Below the pieces are notes generated by a model, which was given only the letters and a program-made list of their open reading frames with translations, ran no database searches and was not told where the DNA came from. Of a stretch of DNA of 64,000 nucleotides, positions 53,157 to 61,839 are shown in pieces. The DNA is taken from assembly GCF_017348915.1 (NCBI RefSeq), contig NZ_CP071383.1:2604001-2668000 (forward strand), in the 5' to 3' direction. The stretch is from Leclercia pneumoniae (GTDB lineage Bacteria > Pseudomonadota > Gammaproteobacteria > Enterobacterales > Enterobacteriaceae). Position 1 is the first letter of the stretch. The number at the start of each line of letters is the position of its first letter. The translations under genes and the position numbers were made by a program.

Positions 53157-53206
53157 ATAATATGACCTGCATCACAAAAATCAATGGTTTTGTGATGCCC
53201 ATCACT
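53157..53206 (-). promoter_or_regulatory. azuC promoter with two CRP-like sites
   Basis: On the minus strand TTGATT (53179-53184) and TATTAT (53157-53162) are spaced by 16 bases. A CRP-like sequence TGTGA-N6-TCATA (53161-53176 on the plus strand reads its complement) covers the spacer and -10 edge, a repressing position. A second one, TGTGATGCCCATCACT (53191-53206), lies just upstream of the -35. This fits the known glucose induction and CRP repression of AzuCR. Confidence 0.75.
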
Positions 53207-53318
53207 CATGCAAATGCCAGATAAATGGCGCATTTGACCAAAAATATAAGCAAAAACATGAGATTAAAATTAAACAACTCTCAGTAAAATTTAAAATTTT
53301 TTTAGTGGCAGAGGACAA

Positions 53319-54740
53319 ATGGCAGAAAACAATACCGGTAAAGCCTCCGGTGGGCTCTCGCCCGCCGCGCTGTTGGTTGCCGGCGCCTTCTTTATGGAGT
53401 TTCTCGACGGCACCGTGATCGCCACGGCGCTTCCTGATATGGCCAAAAGCTTTGGCGTTCAGGCGGTCGATCTTAACATTGGCATTAGCGCCTATCTGAT
53501 TACCCTGGCCGTGCTCATTCCGGCCAGCGGCTGGATTGCAGACCGCTTTGGCGCACGCAAAGTCTTTGCGCTTGCGTTAGCCATTTTCACCCTTGCCTCG
53601 GTATTTTGCGGCCTGGCCAATAGCGTCGATCAATTTGTCGCCATGCGTATTTTGCAGGGGATGGGCGGCGCCTTGATGGTACCGGTCGGACGACTGGCCG
53701 TACTGCGCACTACGCCAAAACATCAGCTCATTACCGCTATCGCCACCCTCACCTGGCCTGCACTGGTGGCCCCCATTATCGGACCTCCGCTCGGAGGCTT
53801 TATTACCAGCTATGCCAACTGGCGCTGGATCTTCTTTATCAATGTGCCGCTGGGCTTGATAGCTATCGCCCTGGCCCTGCGCATTATTCCCGATATCCGC
53901 GAGGAGGCCCGCCGACCGTTTGACACGCCAGGCTTTATCGCCACCGCCATTGCGATGGTAAGCCTGGTCTATGCCATGGAGTCGCTGGGCGTCGGGCAGA
54001 TTGAGCTGGGGTTGACCCTGGGTTTGCTGGCACTCGGCACCGTCACGCTGGTCTGGGCTCTGCGCCACTTCCTGCGGGCACCATGGCCCATGATCCGCCT
54101 CGATGCCATGCAGGTGCCGACGTTTCGCGTCACAATGTACGGTGGCTCATTATTCCGCGCCTCTATCAGCGCGGTGCCGTTTCTGCTGCCGCTGCTGTTT
54201 CAGGTGGGGTTTGGAATGGATGCGTTTCACTCAGGGCTGTTGGTGCTGGCGGTATTTGTCGGTAACCTGACCATCAAACCGGCAACCACGCCGCTGATTC
54301 GCACGCTGGGATTCAAAAAATTGCTGCTCATCAACGGGACGCTGAACGTCCTGGCGCTGTTAGCCTGTGCCTTGTTGACCCCCGAGACGCCCGTCTGGCT
54401 TATTATGCTGATTCTCTATCTCGGCGGCGTGTTTCGTTCAGTGCAGTTTACCGCAATTAGCACCCTCGCCTTTGCAGATGTCCCTTCACCACAAATGAGC
54501 TATGCCAACACCCTCTTCTCGACCGCTACCCAACTGGCCGTGGGGCTGGGCATCACGCTTGGCGCAATCGGGATCCGCATTGGTGAGCTTTTTAGCGAGA
54601 TGCTGGAGATTAACGCGCTGCCCGGCATTAGCTTCCGGCTGGCGTTTGTGGTGATTGCGCTGATCTGCCTGGCAGGCATGTTCGATACGCTGCGGCTGAC
54701 GAAAAACGCCGGTAGCGCCGTCTCGGGTAAGCAGGCATAA
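53319..54740 (+). CDS. MFS transporter, DHA2 (EmrB/QacA) type
   Basis: A 473-residue exporter with about 14 hydrophobic segments. Motif A is seen as GWIADRFGARKVF (about 68-80), motif C-like sequence as PALVAPIIGPPLGGFI (about 147-162), and the TM1 motif FMEFLDGTVIATALP includes the Asp common in DHA2 drug:proton antiporters. It resembles MdtD and HsrA but is not clearly either. It has its own leader after azuC and a terminator shared with the convergent RpiB-like gene. Its substrate is unknown. It is absent from this position in E. coli. Confidence 0.85.
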   Translation: MAENNTGKASGGLSPAALLVAGAFFMEFLDGTVIATALPDMAKSFGVQAVDLNIGISAYLITLAVLIPASGWIADRFGARKVFALALAIFTLASVFCGLANSVDQFVAMRILQGMGGALMVPVGRLAVLRTTPKHQLITAIATLTWPALVAPIIGPPLGGFITSYANWRWIFFINVPLGLIAIALALRIIPDIREEARRPFDTPGFIATAIAMVSLVYAMESLGVGQIELGLTLGLLALGTVTLVWALRHFLRAPWPMIRLDAMQVPTFRVTMYGGSLFRASISAVPFLLPLLFQVGFGMDAFHSGLLVLAVFVGNLTIKPATTPLIRTLGFKKLLLINGTLNVLALLACALLTPETPVWLIMLILYLGGVFRSVQFTAISTLAFADVPSPQMSYANTLFSTATQLAVGLGITLGAIGIRIGELFSEMLEINALPGISFRLAFVVIALICLAGMFDTLRLTKNAGSAVSGKQA

Positions 54741-54766
54741 AAAAAGCCAGCTGCTGCTGGCTTTTT
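54741..54766. terminator. Bidirectional terminator between MFS and RpiB-like genes
   Basis: AGCCAGC (54745-54751) and GCTGGCT (54756-54762) form a stem with a TGCT loop, an A-run on the left and TTTTT on the right, serving the two convergent genes. Confidence 0.95.
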
Positions 54767-54781
54767 ATTACTACCAACATA

Positions 54782-55420
54782 TTAGCCAACAATACTGCGA
54801 ACAAAGGCTTCGATCTCTTTGTCCTGGCAGTTTTCAAAGAAGCACTGCTGGAAGCGCTGACCCGTTACTGCGGTTTTCACCAGTTCCGGATCGATGGCGC
54901 GCAGCGTGTCGAGATAGTTATCTTTGACCACCGCTGCTTTCACCTGGTTAAGAATGCCGGCATTACGCACCTGCGGCTCTTTACGCTCTGGTGGATAGCC
55001 TTCGCCTTTACGCCCCGTGAAGGCTTTTTCAAAGATAAAGCGCACGTTCAGCTCTGCACCCCAGCCGAAGCCTTTCGCAAAAGGCAGCGCCAGCGCGTTA
55101 CCGTTGTTAATCTGTGCAAACAGGAACGCATCTGCCGGATCGATGCAGTAGCCGCAGTTCACCCCCGGATGGATGTTCAGGGACATCAGTGCACCCTGGC
55201 CGGTGCCGCAGCCGGCGATAACAAAATCAACTGCTTTGGAGTTGAGCAGGATGCTCGCCATGATACCGAGGTGAATATAGGTCAGATGGTGATCTTGCTC
55301 ATCGCTCATGCCGACGTTAAACACCGGGAAACCTTTCTCATCGGCAACGGCGTTTAATTCATTGAGGATGATGGCGTTTTTGCTCGCCTGGCTGTTTTCC
55401 ATCATCAGTGCAATTTTCAT
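54782..55420 (-). CDS. RpiB/LacA/LacB-family sugar-phosphate isomerase-like protein
   Basis: A 212-residue member of the RpiB/LacAB family, longer than RpiB itself (about 150) because of a C-terminal extension (about 150-212). The family active-site region FVIAGCGTGQGALMSLN (about 67-83) includes the Cys and Gly-rich turn typical of the enzyme. The substrate is not deducible: ribose-5-P, galactose-6-P or allose-6-P isomerisation are family options. A good ribosome site (GGAGATGAAG) precedes the ATG. It is divergent from the HD-GYP gene and not linked to other sugar genes. Confidence 0.8.
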   Translation of the reverse strand: MKIALMMENSQASKNAIILNELNAVADEKGFPVFNVGMSDEQDHHLTYIHLGIMASILLNSKAVDFVIAGCGTGQGALMSLNIHPGVNCGYCIDPADAFLFAQINNGNALALPFAKGFGWGAELNVRFIFEKAFTGRKGEGYPPERKEPQVRNAGILNQVKAAVVKDNYLDTLRAIDPELVKTAVTGQRFQQCFFENCQDKEIEAFVRSIVG

Positions 55421-55669
55421 TCTTCATCTCCTGAATGCGTGGCGGGCTTTCCCGCGGTGAATAGCTAACCTTTTCAACCTTACTACTTAGCAAACAGACT
55501 TTCAAATTAACTGAAAAATAGTTTTAAAAAATAAAGATGGGCTCACAGTTTCGTCCTTTAACCGTTTTGCTGCATGGATTCACAACCTGAAAAAAAGCTT
55601 AGTCGCCCTGCTCTTCTTTTGACTAGACTGCAAGAAAAAGACGACAAACCATCAGTTCGAGGTTTAACT

Positions 55670-57847
55670 GTGAATTTGCGCCGCCTGACGCTTCGTTTCA
55701 CCGCTTTGCGTGTCGCCATCCTGTTTATGACGACATTATGGACCCCCTGGCTACTTGCCAGCTCAGAGCCTGCCGCTGACGCAGTGCCGGTCTGGATCTA
55801 CAATGCGGACAGTTTCGAATTCTGGCACACGCCGCAGGGTGAGGCGCGCGGGTTTTATCCCATACTCGTTTCCGCCCTTAATCAACGTTTTAACCTCAAT
55901 CTGCAACTGCGTCCGATTTCCGGCAGTGAAATTGGCCAGCGTTTTAATACCGACGCTTATGGAGTCTATGTGGGCGTCTTGCGCACAGAACAGCGAGCCC
56001 GCACCAAACTCCTCTCCTCCCGGCTATTTGATAATGAAGTGGTAGCCGCCAGCCAGACACAGCAGATTAGTACGCTGGAGCCGTTACGCCATGCTCGCGT
56101 CCTGTTTCGCGAAAACGACGCTACCCTCGCAAGCGTGAAACAGCGCTACCCCGATCTCACCTTCCGCTCTCTGCGCGAGGTGGCCAGCAGCGATGAAGCG
56201 TTTCGACTGTTGAGCGAGAATAAAGCCGATTTTTACATTAACGACGCCAGCGAAATGGAGAATACGGCCCGCTATTATGTTATCTCCCGCCCCTTCCCCG
56301 AACTTCGAATTCCGGTGGTCATGGCCTTCAGCCCCGATCTGCGCCCGTTACGGGAGCAGGTCAACACGTTAATTAGCGAATGGTTTCGTAGCGGAAAGAT
56401 GCGCCACCTGCTGGAAGAGAGTAAGCGCGATTATCTCCTGAGCCGTATCACGCTGTCAGAGGCCGAACGCGACTGGTTACAGCAGCATCATTTACAGGTC
56501 TGGCTGCCCAAAAATGAGAACTACGCCCCGGTGATCTGGAGAGAGGGTCAGGGTTATCATGGCATCGCCCTCAATATGATCAACGACATGCGCGAACTGC
56601 TCGGGATGAAAGTGGACGTGCAGTTTATCGATGATTACGCAACTGCCCTGCGAAAGCAGCAGTGGCCGGTGCGGTTACTCAATATCACTGAGTCGAAAGG
56701 TGATAACCTCACCCAGGGGCAGATTGGGCCCACCATTCCCTGGCACAATGCGTATTACCATCTTATCGGCCACCCCTTTTTGTGGGATGAAGAGAGTATC
56801 CGTAACCAGCGTATCGGGGTACTCACGGGCTCCTTTGCTCAAACCTATCTGCAACGTCGCTTCGGCGAGGACGTGACGATCGTTAACCGCGCCTCTGTCG
56901 ACCAGTTGATCGCTGCCATAGAAGATAAAGAGATAGATTATATTCTCGGGGACCTCAGTACGCTGGAGTCCGCCCTTCGCGGAAATGAACTGTTCCGCGG
57001 CGTGCTCAAAGTGGCAGGGGTAACCCGGTCAGAGTTCGAGATCGGTCCCTGGGTCGCCCCTGACCATCCGCTGCATAATCTGCTGAGCCAGGTACAGCGG
57101 CTCTCCAGTTTCCGCACGCAGCTCGAACGGCAGGAAAAACCGGATACCTTACCGGAGCTGACGAAAAACAGCTGGAAGATGATCAGCGTAATACTGCTTA
57201 TCGCCTCGCTATTCAGCCTCGGGATGCTGGTGATGATGTGGCGGCACATGCAGAAAAACCGGCTGGTCAATCGCAATATCGTGCAGGCGCTGGAGAAGGT
57301 CAACCGCGCACACGATGACGAAACCGGCAGCCATATTCAGCGGGTGGCGAAATATTGCGGGATGATGGCTCGTGAACTGGGCCTGCCCCGTCGTACTGTT
57401 CATGATATCGAACACTTCGCCTCACTCCACGACGTCGGCAAAATTGCGGTGCCCGATCGTATTCTGCGTAAACAGGGCAAACTCACCCCGGAAGAGTTCA
57501 GCGAAATGAAACTGCACGTGCTGAAGGGCTGGCGCGTTATTCAGGGGCTGGGACTAGGGCCCGTGGCGGAAAACATGATCCACTTCCATCATGAGAAGTG
57601 GGATGGCAGTGGCTATCCGCAGGGGCTACGCGGCGAGGAGATTCCAGTAGAGGCGCGTATTCTGGCGCTGGCGGACGTGTACGACGCCCTTCGTCAGAAG
57701 CGGATTTATAAGCCCGCCTTCAGCCATGAAGAGGCCTGCGAGGTGATCCTCGCAGGCAACGGACGCCATTTTGATCCCATGCTGGTTCAGTTATTCCGCC
57801 GTCACCATCTGGCGTTTCAGGCCATCTTCGACAGCATGTCCGATTAA
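55670..57847 (+). CDS. Sensor HD-GYP cyclic-di-GMP phosphodiesterase
   Basis: A predicted inner-membrane enzyme that degrades c-di-GMP in response to a periplasmic signal. From GTG 55670 (GAGG 7 bases upstream) it has 725 residues; an ATG at 55574 would add 32 hydrophilic residues but lacks a ribosome site. An N-terminal signal anchor (about 15-35) is followed by two tandem SBP-bac-3-like periplasmic domains (about 45-250 and 255-490), a second membrane segment (about 505-525) and a C-terminal HD-GYP domain. The domain is complete: HIQRV, HDVGKIAVPD, MKLHVLKGW and HHEKWDGSGYPQGL (about 555-650). E. coli K-12 has no HD-GYP protein. The ligand of the sensor part is unknown. Confidence 0.85.
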   Translation: MNLRRLTLRFTALRVAILFMTTLWTPWLLASSEPAADAVPVWIYNADSFEFWHTPQGEARGFYPILVSALNQRFNLNLQLRPISGSEIGQRFNTDAYGVYVGVLRTEQRARTKLLSSRLFDNEVVAASQTQQISTLEPLRHARVLFRENDATLASVKQRYPDLTFRSLREVASSDEAFRLLSENKADFYINDASEMENTARYYVISRPFPELRIPVVMAFSPDLRPLREQVNTLISEWFRSGKMRHLLEESKRDYLLSRITLSEAERDWLQQHHLQVWLPKNENYAPVIWREGQGYHGIALNMINDMRELLGMKVDVQFIDDYATALRKQQWPVRLLNITESKGDNLTQGQIGPTIPWHNAYYHLIGHPFLWDEESIRNQRIGVLTGSFAQTYLQRRFGEDVTIVNRASVDQLIAAIEDKEIDYILGDLSTLESALRGNELFRGVLKVAGVTRSEFEIGPWVAPDHPLHNLLSQVQRLSSFRTQLERQEKPDTLPELTKNSWKMISVILLIASLFSLGMLVMMWRHMQKNRLVNRNIVQALEKVNRAHDDETGSHIQRVAKYCGMMARELGLPRRTVHDIEHFASLHDVGKIAVPDRILRKQGKLTPEEFSEMKLHVLKGWRVIQGLGLGPVAENMIHFHHEKWDGSGYPQGLRGEEIPVEARILALADVYDALRQKRIYKPAFSHEEACEVILAGNGRHFDPMLVQLFRRHHLAFQAIFDSMSD

Positions 57848-57944
57848 CTATCAGTAAAGAAAGGGGATAAACCCCGGCTATTCAGGCCATTGCGCGCGCA
57901 GGGTCACGGTAGGATAAGCTATTTCACCTCATGCAGAGTGTTCC

Positions 57945-58283
57945 ATGAAGAAAGTATGCCTTAGTGCCCTGCTCTTATTGCTGACGGGATGTAGCGTAAC
58001 CCGGCAGGCGGAAGTGAGTCGCGTCGATGTGCCGCAGGGCCTCGTCTGGATGAATTACAGTCAGGCCGCACTGCAAAATGCCCGCTACGACGCTTATGTG
58101 ACAAACGGCACCGCCACCCGCGAATGCCAGGCGATGGGCTACAACACGGCCATGGCCTACGGACAGCCGGTTAAAACCTGTAGCGTGATTAGCGGCTCGC
58201 TGTGCCTGAACGAAACGGTGACCATTCAGTATCAGTGTCAGGGCTTTGCCCCAAATCCGGTGACGGCCCCCGCTTATTATTAA
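57945..58283 (+). CDS. yecR: YecR-family lipoprotein
   Basis: A 112-residue lipoprotein with a type II signal peptide and lipobox LLTGC (Cys16). It resembles E. coli YecR, a gene under FlhDC/flagellar control, especially in AYGQPVKTCSVISGSLCLNETV. Four Cys residues remain in the mature part and could form two disulfides. The function is unknown. It lies between the HD-GYP gene and ftnA. Confidence 0.85.
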   Translation: MKKVCLSALLLLLTGCSVTRQAEVSRVDVPQGLVWMNYSQAALQNARYDAYVTNGTATRECQAMGYNTAMAYGQPVKTCSVISGSLCLNETVTIQYQCQGFAPNPVTAPAYY

Positions 58284-58420
58284 TCTGATTGCCAGTTTAC
58301 CCGGCTGGCAATATTTCGATTAAACACGAAACAGAATAATTCTCATTAATATAATTTAATAAGCCTCAATGCGTGTTATTCCCATTCGTATTATGATCAT
58401 TTAATTATTTATTTTAACTT

Positions 58421-58449
58421 TTGCAAATACATAAATAACAAATTATAGT
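58421..58449 (+). promoter_or_regulatory. Sigma-70 promoter of ftnA
   Basis: TTGCAA (58421-58426) and TATAGT (58444-58449) are spaced by 17 bases, giving a start near 58456 and a leader of about 36 nt. The AT-rich upstream flank (58320-58420) fits the H-NS/Fur control of ftnA known in E. coli; no single Fur box stood out. Confidence 0.75.
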
Positions 58450-58491
58450 GGCGTTCGCGTTGACCAATGAATAATAAAACGGAGCGACACC

Positions 58492-58989
58492 ATGCTTAAA
58501 CCTGAAATGATCGACAAGCTGAATGAGCAAATGAATCTGGAGCTTTTTTCCTCTCTGCTGTATCAACAGATGAGCGCCTGGTGTAGTTACCATAGCTTTG
58601 AAGGCGCTGCGGCTTTCCTGCGCCGCCACGCTCAGGAAGAGATGACGCACATGCAGCGCCTGTTCGATTACCTGACCGATACCGGCAGCCTGCCACGCAT
58701 CGCACCGGTCGACTCGCCCGTCGCTGAATATGGCTCACTGGATGAATTGTTCCGTGCCACCTATGAACACGAGCAGCTGATCACCCAAAAAATTAATGAG
58801 CTGGTTCACTCTGCTATGATCGGCCAGGATTATCCCACCTTTAATTTCCTGCAGTGGTATGTCGCGGAACAACACGAAGAAGAGAAACTGTTTAAATCTG
58901 TTCTCGATAAATTGTCGCTGGCGGGTAAATCGGGCGAAGGTCTGTACTTTATTGATAAAGAGCTGGCAACGCTCGACGCACAGAAATAA
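58492..58989 (+). CDS. ftnA: Ferritin FtnA
   Basis: Main iron-storage ferritin, 165 residues as in E. coli. The ferroxidase residues are retained: Glu17 (NLELFSSLL), Glu50 and His53 (EEMTHMQRL), Glu94 (YEHEQLI) and the Gln/Glu of AEQHEEE (about 126-130). It forms 24-mers. A GGAG-like site (ACGGAGCG) precedes the ATG. Confidence 0.97.
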   Translation: MLKPEMIDKLNEQMNLELFSSLLYQQMSAWCSYHSFEGAAAFLRRHAQEEMTHMQRLFDYLTDTGSLPRIAPVDSPVAEYGSLDELFRATYEHEQLITQKINELVHSAMIGQDYPTFNFLQWYVAEQHEEEKLFKSVLDKLSLAGKSGEGLYFIDKELATLDAQK

Positions 58990-58997
58990 TTATTCCG

Positions 58998-59027
58998 CGG
59001 CGCCTTTAATGGGCGCCGTTATTATTT
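58998..59027 (+). terminator. Terminator of ftnA
   Basis: CGGCGCC (58998-59004) and GGCGCCG (59012-59018) form a perfect 7-bp stem followed by TTATTATTTT. It lies directly at the 3' end of convergent yecH. Confidence 0.88.
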
Positions 59028-59267
59028 TCAGTGTTTACATATCTTACTTTCGTCTGTTGTGAACCCCGCTTCCTGCGGAATAAATTTCCCTTTCTCGGCC
59101 AGAAAGGCCACCAGCTCTGCCGCGGTCATCTGCGCGGCTGAACAGGTGTGAAAACGTGCCTTATCACCAAAACGTGCAATAATGGCCGCCACCAGGCTCT
59201 GCCGGGTGTAGCGCTCGCCGGATGCTATCATCATGGTTAATACTTCGTGACCGTGTACCGATGCCAT
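59028..59267 (-). CDS. yecH: DUF2492 (YecH-family) metal-binding-like protein
   Basis: A 79-residue protein matching E. coli YecH: HGHEVLTMMI at the N-terminus, RFHTCSAAQMTAAELVAFLAEKGKFIP in the middle and DESKICKH at the C-terminus. Conserved His and Cys residues suggest a metal site, as the family annotation states; no function is demonstrated. It lies 66 bp after an unrelated small gene on the same strand. Confidence 0.9.
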   Translation of the reverse strand: MASVHGHEVLTMMIASGERYTRQSLVAAIIARFGDKARFHTCSAAQMTAAELVAFLAEKGKFIPQEAGFTTDESKICKH

Positions 59268-59333
59268 AAACCCTCCAGATTAAAGCCGCAGCCTACCCGT
59301 TTCGCCCTACGCTTGCCTTGCGCTGGCGCAGGT

Positions 59334-59675
59334 TTACATGCAGCCTGCACAGCTGGTGCAGCGCCAGTCATGGCGATTCACGGCCTGATAAAACTGGCGG
59401 TATGAGCGGCTTTCCAGCGGTATGCCCTGGTCGTAAAAGAGGTCGGTTAGCCACTCCACGTTTGCAATGATCCACTCATCTTCTTCCAGACCCTGCGCAA
59501 AGGTCTCGTCCTCCGGATCAATGATGGAGTAGATACCCCAGGTCCCCATCTCTTTTTCGCGTCGCGATTCGGGCAACGTCAGAGGCTGCCCTTGCCAGAG
59601 GATGGTCCAGTGTCCGTGACAGAGCAAATTACCTGAGCGGCTCCAGGATGCCTGAAATGGATTGCTATCCGTCAT
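59334..59675 (-). CDS. Uncharacterised protein with Cys-rich C-terminus
   Basis: I do not recognise this 113-residue protein. The ATG at 59675 follows GAGG by 5 bases. It is hydrophilic and rich in Trp and acidic residues (EEDEWIIANVEWLTDLFYDQGI, about 68-86, without a membrane segment). It ends with a CxxCxxC motif, DWRCTSCAGCM, which could bind a metal or iron-sulfur cluster. It stands between yecH and tyrP, a place empty in E. coli. Possible co-transcription with yecH, another Cys/His protein, hints at a shared metal-related role; this is inference. Confidence 0.65.
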   Translation of the reverse strand: MTDSNPFQASWSRSGNLLCHGHWTILWQGQPLTLPESRREKEMGTWGIYSIIDPEDETFAQGLEEDEWIIANVEWLTDLFYDQGIPLESRSYRQFYQAVNRHDWRCTSCAGCM

Positions 59676-59816
59676 CACTACCTCATTTTTTTGATTATTT
59701 GCGGGATTTGTTTACGTTACGCCCGATTGTGCCGGGAAAACATTGTCCTTATGAAGTAGATGGATTTACCAAATTTGTTGGGCAAATGTCCGGAAAGCAT
59801 GTCTAGCGAGTTTTTC

Positions 59817-59880
59817 CGTAAAGAAATAATTACAGAGCATGTAACGCCGGTTTGACGAGGCGGCACTTTTCCCTTACTCT
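59817..59880 (+). promoter_or_regulatory. tyrP promoter with strong and weak TyrR boxes
   Basis: A strong TyrR box, CGTAAA-N6-ATTACA (59817-59834), matches TGTAAA-N6-TTTACA at 10 of 12 positions. A weaker box TGTAAC-N6-TTGACG (59840-59857) follows and overlaps the -35 TTGACG (59852-59857); the -10 is TACTCT (59875-59880), spaced 17. This is the arrangement known for E. coli tyrP: repression with tyrosine, activation with phenylalanine. Confidence 0.82.
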
Positions 59881-59925
59881 GCGCCGCAAATTGGTTCGCG
59901 GTATGGTAATGCTGTAGAGGAAAGA

Positions 59926-61137
59926 GTGAAAAACAGAACGCTGGGAAGTATTTTTATCGTCGCCGGAACGACGATTGGCGCAGGAATGCTGGCAATGCCG
60001 CTGGCGGCTGCAGGAGTCGGGTTTGGCGTTACGCTGGCGTTGCTGGGCGGATTATGGGCGCTAATGTGTTACACCGCCTTGTTGCTGCTGGAAGTGTATC
60101 AACACGTTCCTGCCGATACCGGCCTGGGTTCGCTGGCGGGTCGCTATCTTGGCCGCTATGGTCAATGGCTTACCGGCTTTAGCATGATGTTCCTGATGTA
60201 TGCCCTGACGGCGGCCTACGTGAGCGGCGCCGGCGAGCTGATTGCTTCCAGCATTAATGACTGGTTCGGTGCGGATATCGCCCCCTCTACCGGCGTGATC
60301 TTCTTTACGCTGATTGGCGGCGCGGTGGTCTGCGTGGGTACCGCCCTGGTGGATCTCTTTAACCGCTTCCTTTTTACCGCCAAAATTATCTTCCTGGTGG
60401 TCATGCTTGCCTTACTGGCACCACACATTCATCAGGTCAACCTGCTCACGTTACCGCTGGAAAAGGGGCTAGCGCTTTCGGCTATCCCGGTTATTTTTAC
60501 CTCATTTGGCTTCCATGGTAGCGTACCCAGCATTGTCAGTTACATGAATGGCAACGTACGTAAGCTGCGCTGGATTTTTATCACCGGTAGCGCGATTCCG
60601 CTGATTGCCTATATTTTCTGGCAGCTGGTCACGCTGGGCAGTATTAACGCGCCTACCTTTATGGGGCTGATGGCCAACCATTCCGGGCTGAACGGTTTCC
60701 TGCAGGCACTGCGGGAAGTGGTTGCCTCACCGCACGTGGAACTGGCCGTGCATCTGTTTGCCGATCTGGCGCTGGCAACCTCGTTCCTGGGGGTGGCGCT
60801 GGGGCTGTTTGATTACCTTGCCGATCTGTTCCAGCGTAGCCGGTCCGCTGCCGGGCGGATACAGACCGGGGTCATCACTTTCCTGCCGCCGCTGGCGTTC
60901 GCCCTCTTCTATCCGCGCGGATTTGTTATGGCGCTGGGGTATGCCGGCGTCGCGCTGGCGGTGCTCGCCCTACTGATTCCGTCGATGCTGGCATGGCAGA
61001 GCCGCAAACAACACGCTGCTGGAGGGTACCGGGTGCCAGGCGGGAAACCGGCGCTCTGTCTGGTCTTTGCCTGCGGGATTGGCATTATTCTGGTGCAGCT
61101 GGCTATTGCTGCCGGGCTTTTACCGGAGCCTGGATAA
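59926..61137 (+). CDS. tyrP: Tyrosine-specific transporter TyrP
   Basis: A proton-coupled tyrosine importer of the HAAAP family, 403 residues, 11 or so membrane segments. The N-terminus [20 protein letters not shown] and [17 protein letters not shown] are family signatures. Translation starts at GTG 59926, preceded by AGAGGAAAG. The upstream TyrR boxes support the assignment. Confidence 0.97.
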   Translation: MKNRTLGSIFIVAGTTIGAGMLAMPLAAAGVGFGVTLALLGGLWALMCYTALLLLEVYQHVPADTGLGSLAGRYLGRYGQWLTGFSMMFLMYALTAAYVSGAGELIASSINDWFGADIAPSTGVIFFTLIGGAVVCVGTALVDLFNRFLFTAKIIFLVVMLALLAPHIHQVNLLTLPLEKGLALSAIPVIFTSFGFHGSVPSIVSYMNGNVRKLRWIFITGSAIPLIAYIFWQLVTLGSINAPTFMGLMANHSGLNGFLQALREVVASPHVELAVHLFADLALATSFLGVALGLFDYLADLFQRSRSAAGRIQTGVITFLPPLAFALFYPRGFVMALGYAGVALAVLALLIPSMLAWQSRKQHAAGGYRVPGGKPALCLVFACGIGIILVQLAIAAGLLPEPG

Positions 61138-61143
61138 AATAAA

Positions 61144-61170
61144 AGGGCTCATTGTGATGAGCCCTCTTTA
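61144..61170. terminator. Bidirectional terminator between tyrP and yecA
   Basis: AGGGCTCA (61144-61151) and TGAGCCCT (61158-61165) form a perfect 8-bp stem. CTTTATTA follows on the plus side and TTTTATTTTA on the minus side, serving both convergent genes. Confidence 0.88.
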
Positions 61171-61839
61171 TTAATGTAAGCAGCAGCTTTTAAACTTCTT
61201 ACCGCTGCCACACGGACAGGGATCGTTACGCCCGACTTTGGTGCCATTAATCACCGGCTGCTGGCTTACTGGCTGCTGCGGATTCGCTGCCCAGTACGCA
61301 TACAGACGCAGCGCCGCCGGACGAATCTGCGCTACGCTTTCGTGGAACGCCTCTTCGGTCATCTCATCCAGAAGGGAGAAGTTCTCTTCGGAGCCGTGCA
61401 GGGCAATAAGATCCAGATCGGCTTTCAGCTCCTCTGGCAGGGTTGACCAGTCGGTGAGTGCCACGCCGCGCATATAGCCGAAGCACCACTCTTCCACCAC
61501 GGTGTACTCCTGCCCATCCATCTCGTTAAAACCAAACATCGGCTCAAACTGATCCGGATAGTCGCTCAGCCGTTCAGCAATGTCGTTCATGTGCTTAAAG
61601 CTGAGGTTAATGAAGCGGTTCATTTCGCGCTCATTTTTCCAGCGTGGAATGTTCTTCTCACCGCCCCATACGGCCACCAGCCAGCGATCCGGTTCAACCA
61701 CTACTGGGCCGGAGAGCACGGCAGTCAGCATACCGTCGAGCTCTGAGACGTCCATAATCGACTCGTCGTCATGACCATAAGCCATTAACGTCTCTTCCAG
61801 CCACTCCATTTCGGATGCATTTAATGGGCCTTCGGACAT
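61171..61839 (-). CDS. yecA: UPF0149/SEC-C domain protein YecA
   Basis: A 222-residue protein with an N-terminal UPF0149 helical domain (about 8-180, with [14 protein letters not shown]) and a C-terminal SEC-C zinc-binding motif [18 protein letters not shown] (about 202-219), like that of SecA. In E. coli YecA (AscA) has been shown to associate with ribosomes. The ATG at 61839 has AGGAG 10 bases upstream; the upstream in-frame extension is not supported. Confidence 0.94.
   Translation of the reverse strand: MSEGPLNASEMEWLEETLMAYGHDDESIMDVSELDGMLTAVLSGPVVVEPDRWLVAVWGGEKNIPRWKNEREMNRFINLSFKHMNDIAERLSDYPDQFEPMFGFNEMDGQEYTVVEEWCFGYMRGVALTDWSTLPEELKADLDLIALHGSEENFSLLDEMTEEAFHESVAQIRPAALRLYAYWAANPQQPVSQQPVINGTKVGRNDPCPCGSGKKFKSCCLH

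Noticed and set aside
55574-55669. Upstream ATG extension of the HD-GYP gene
   Set aside because: No ribosome site before the ATG; the GTG at 55670 has GAGG at good distance and starts just before the signal anchor. The longer form cannot be fully excluded.
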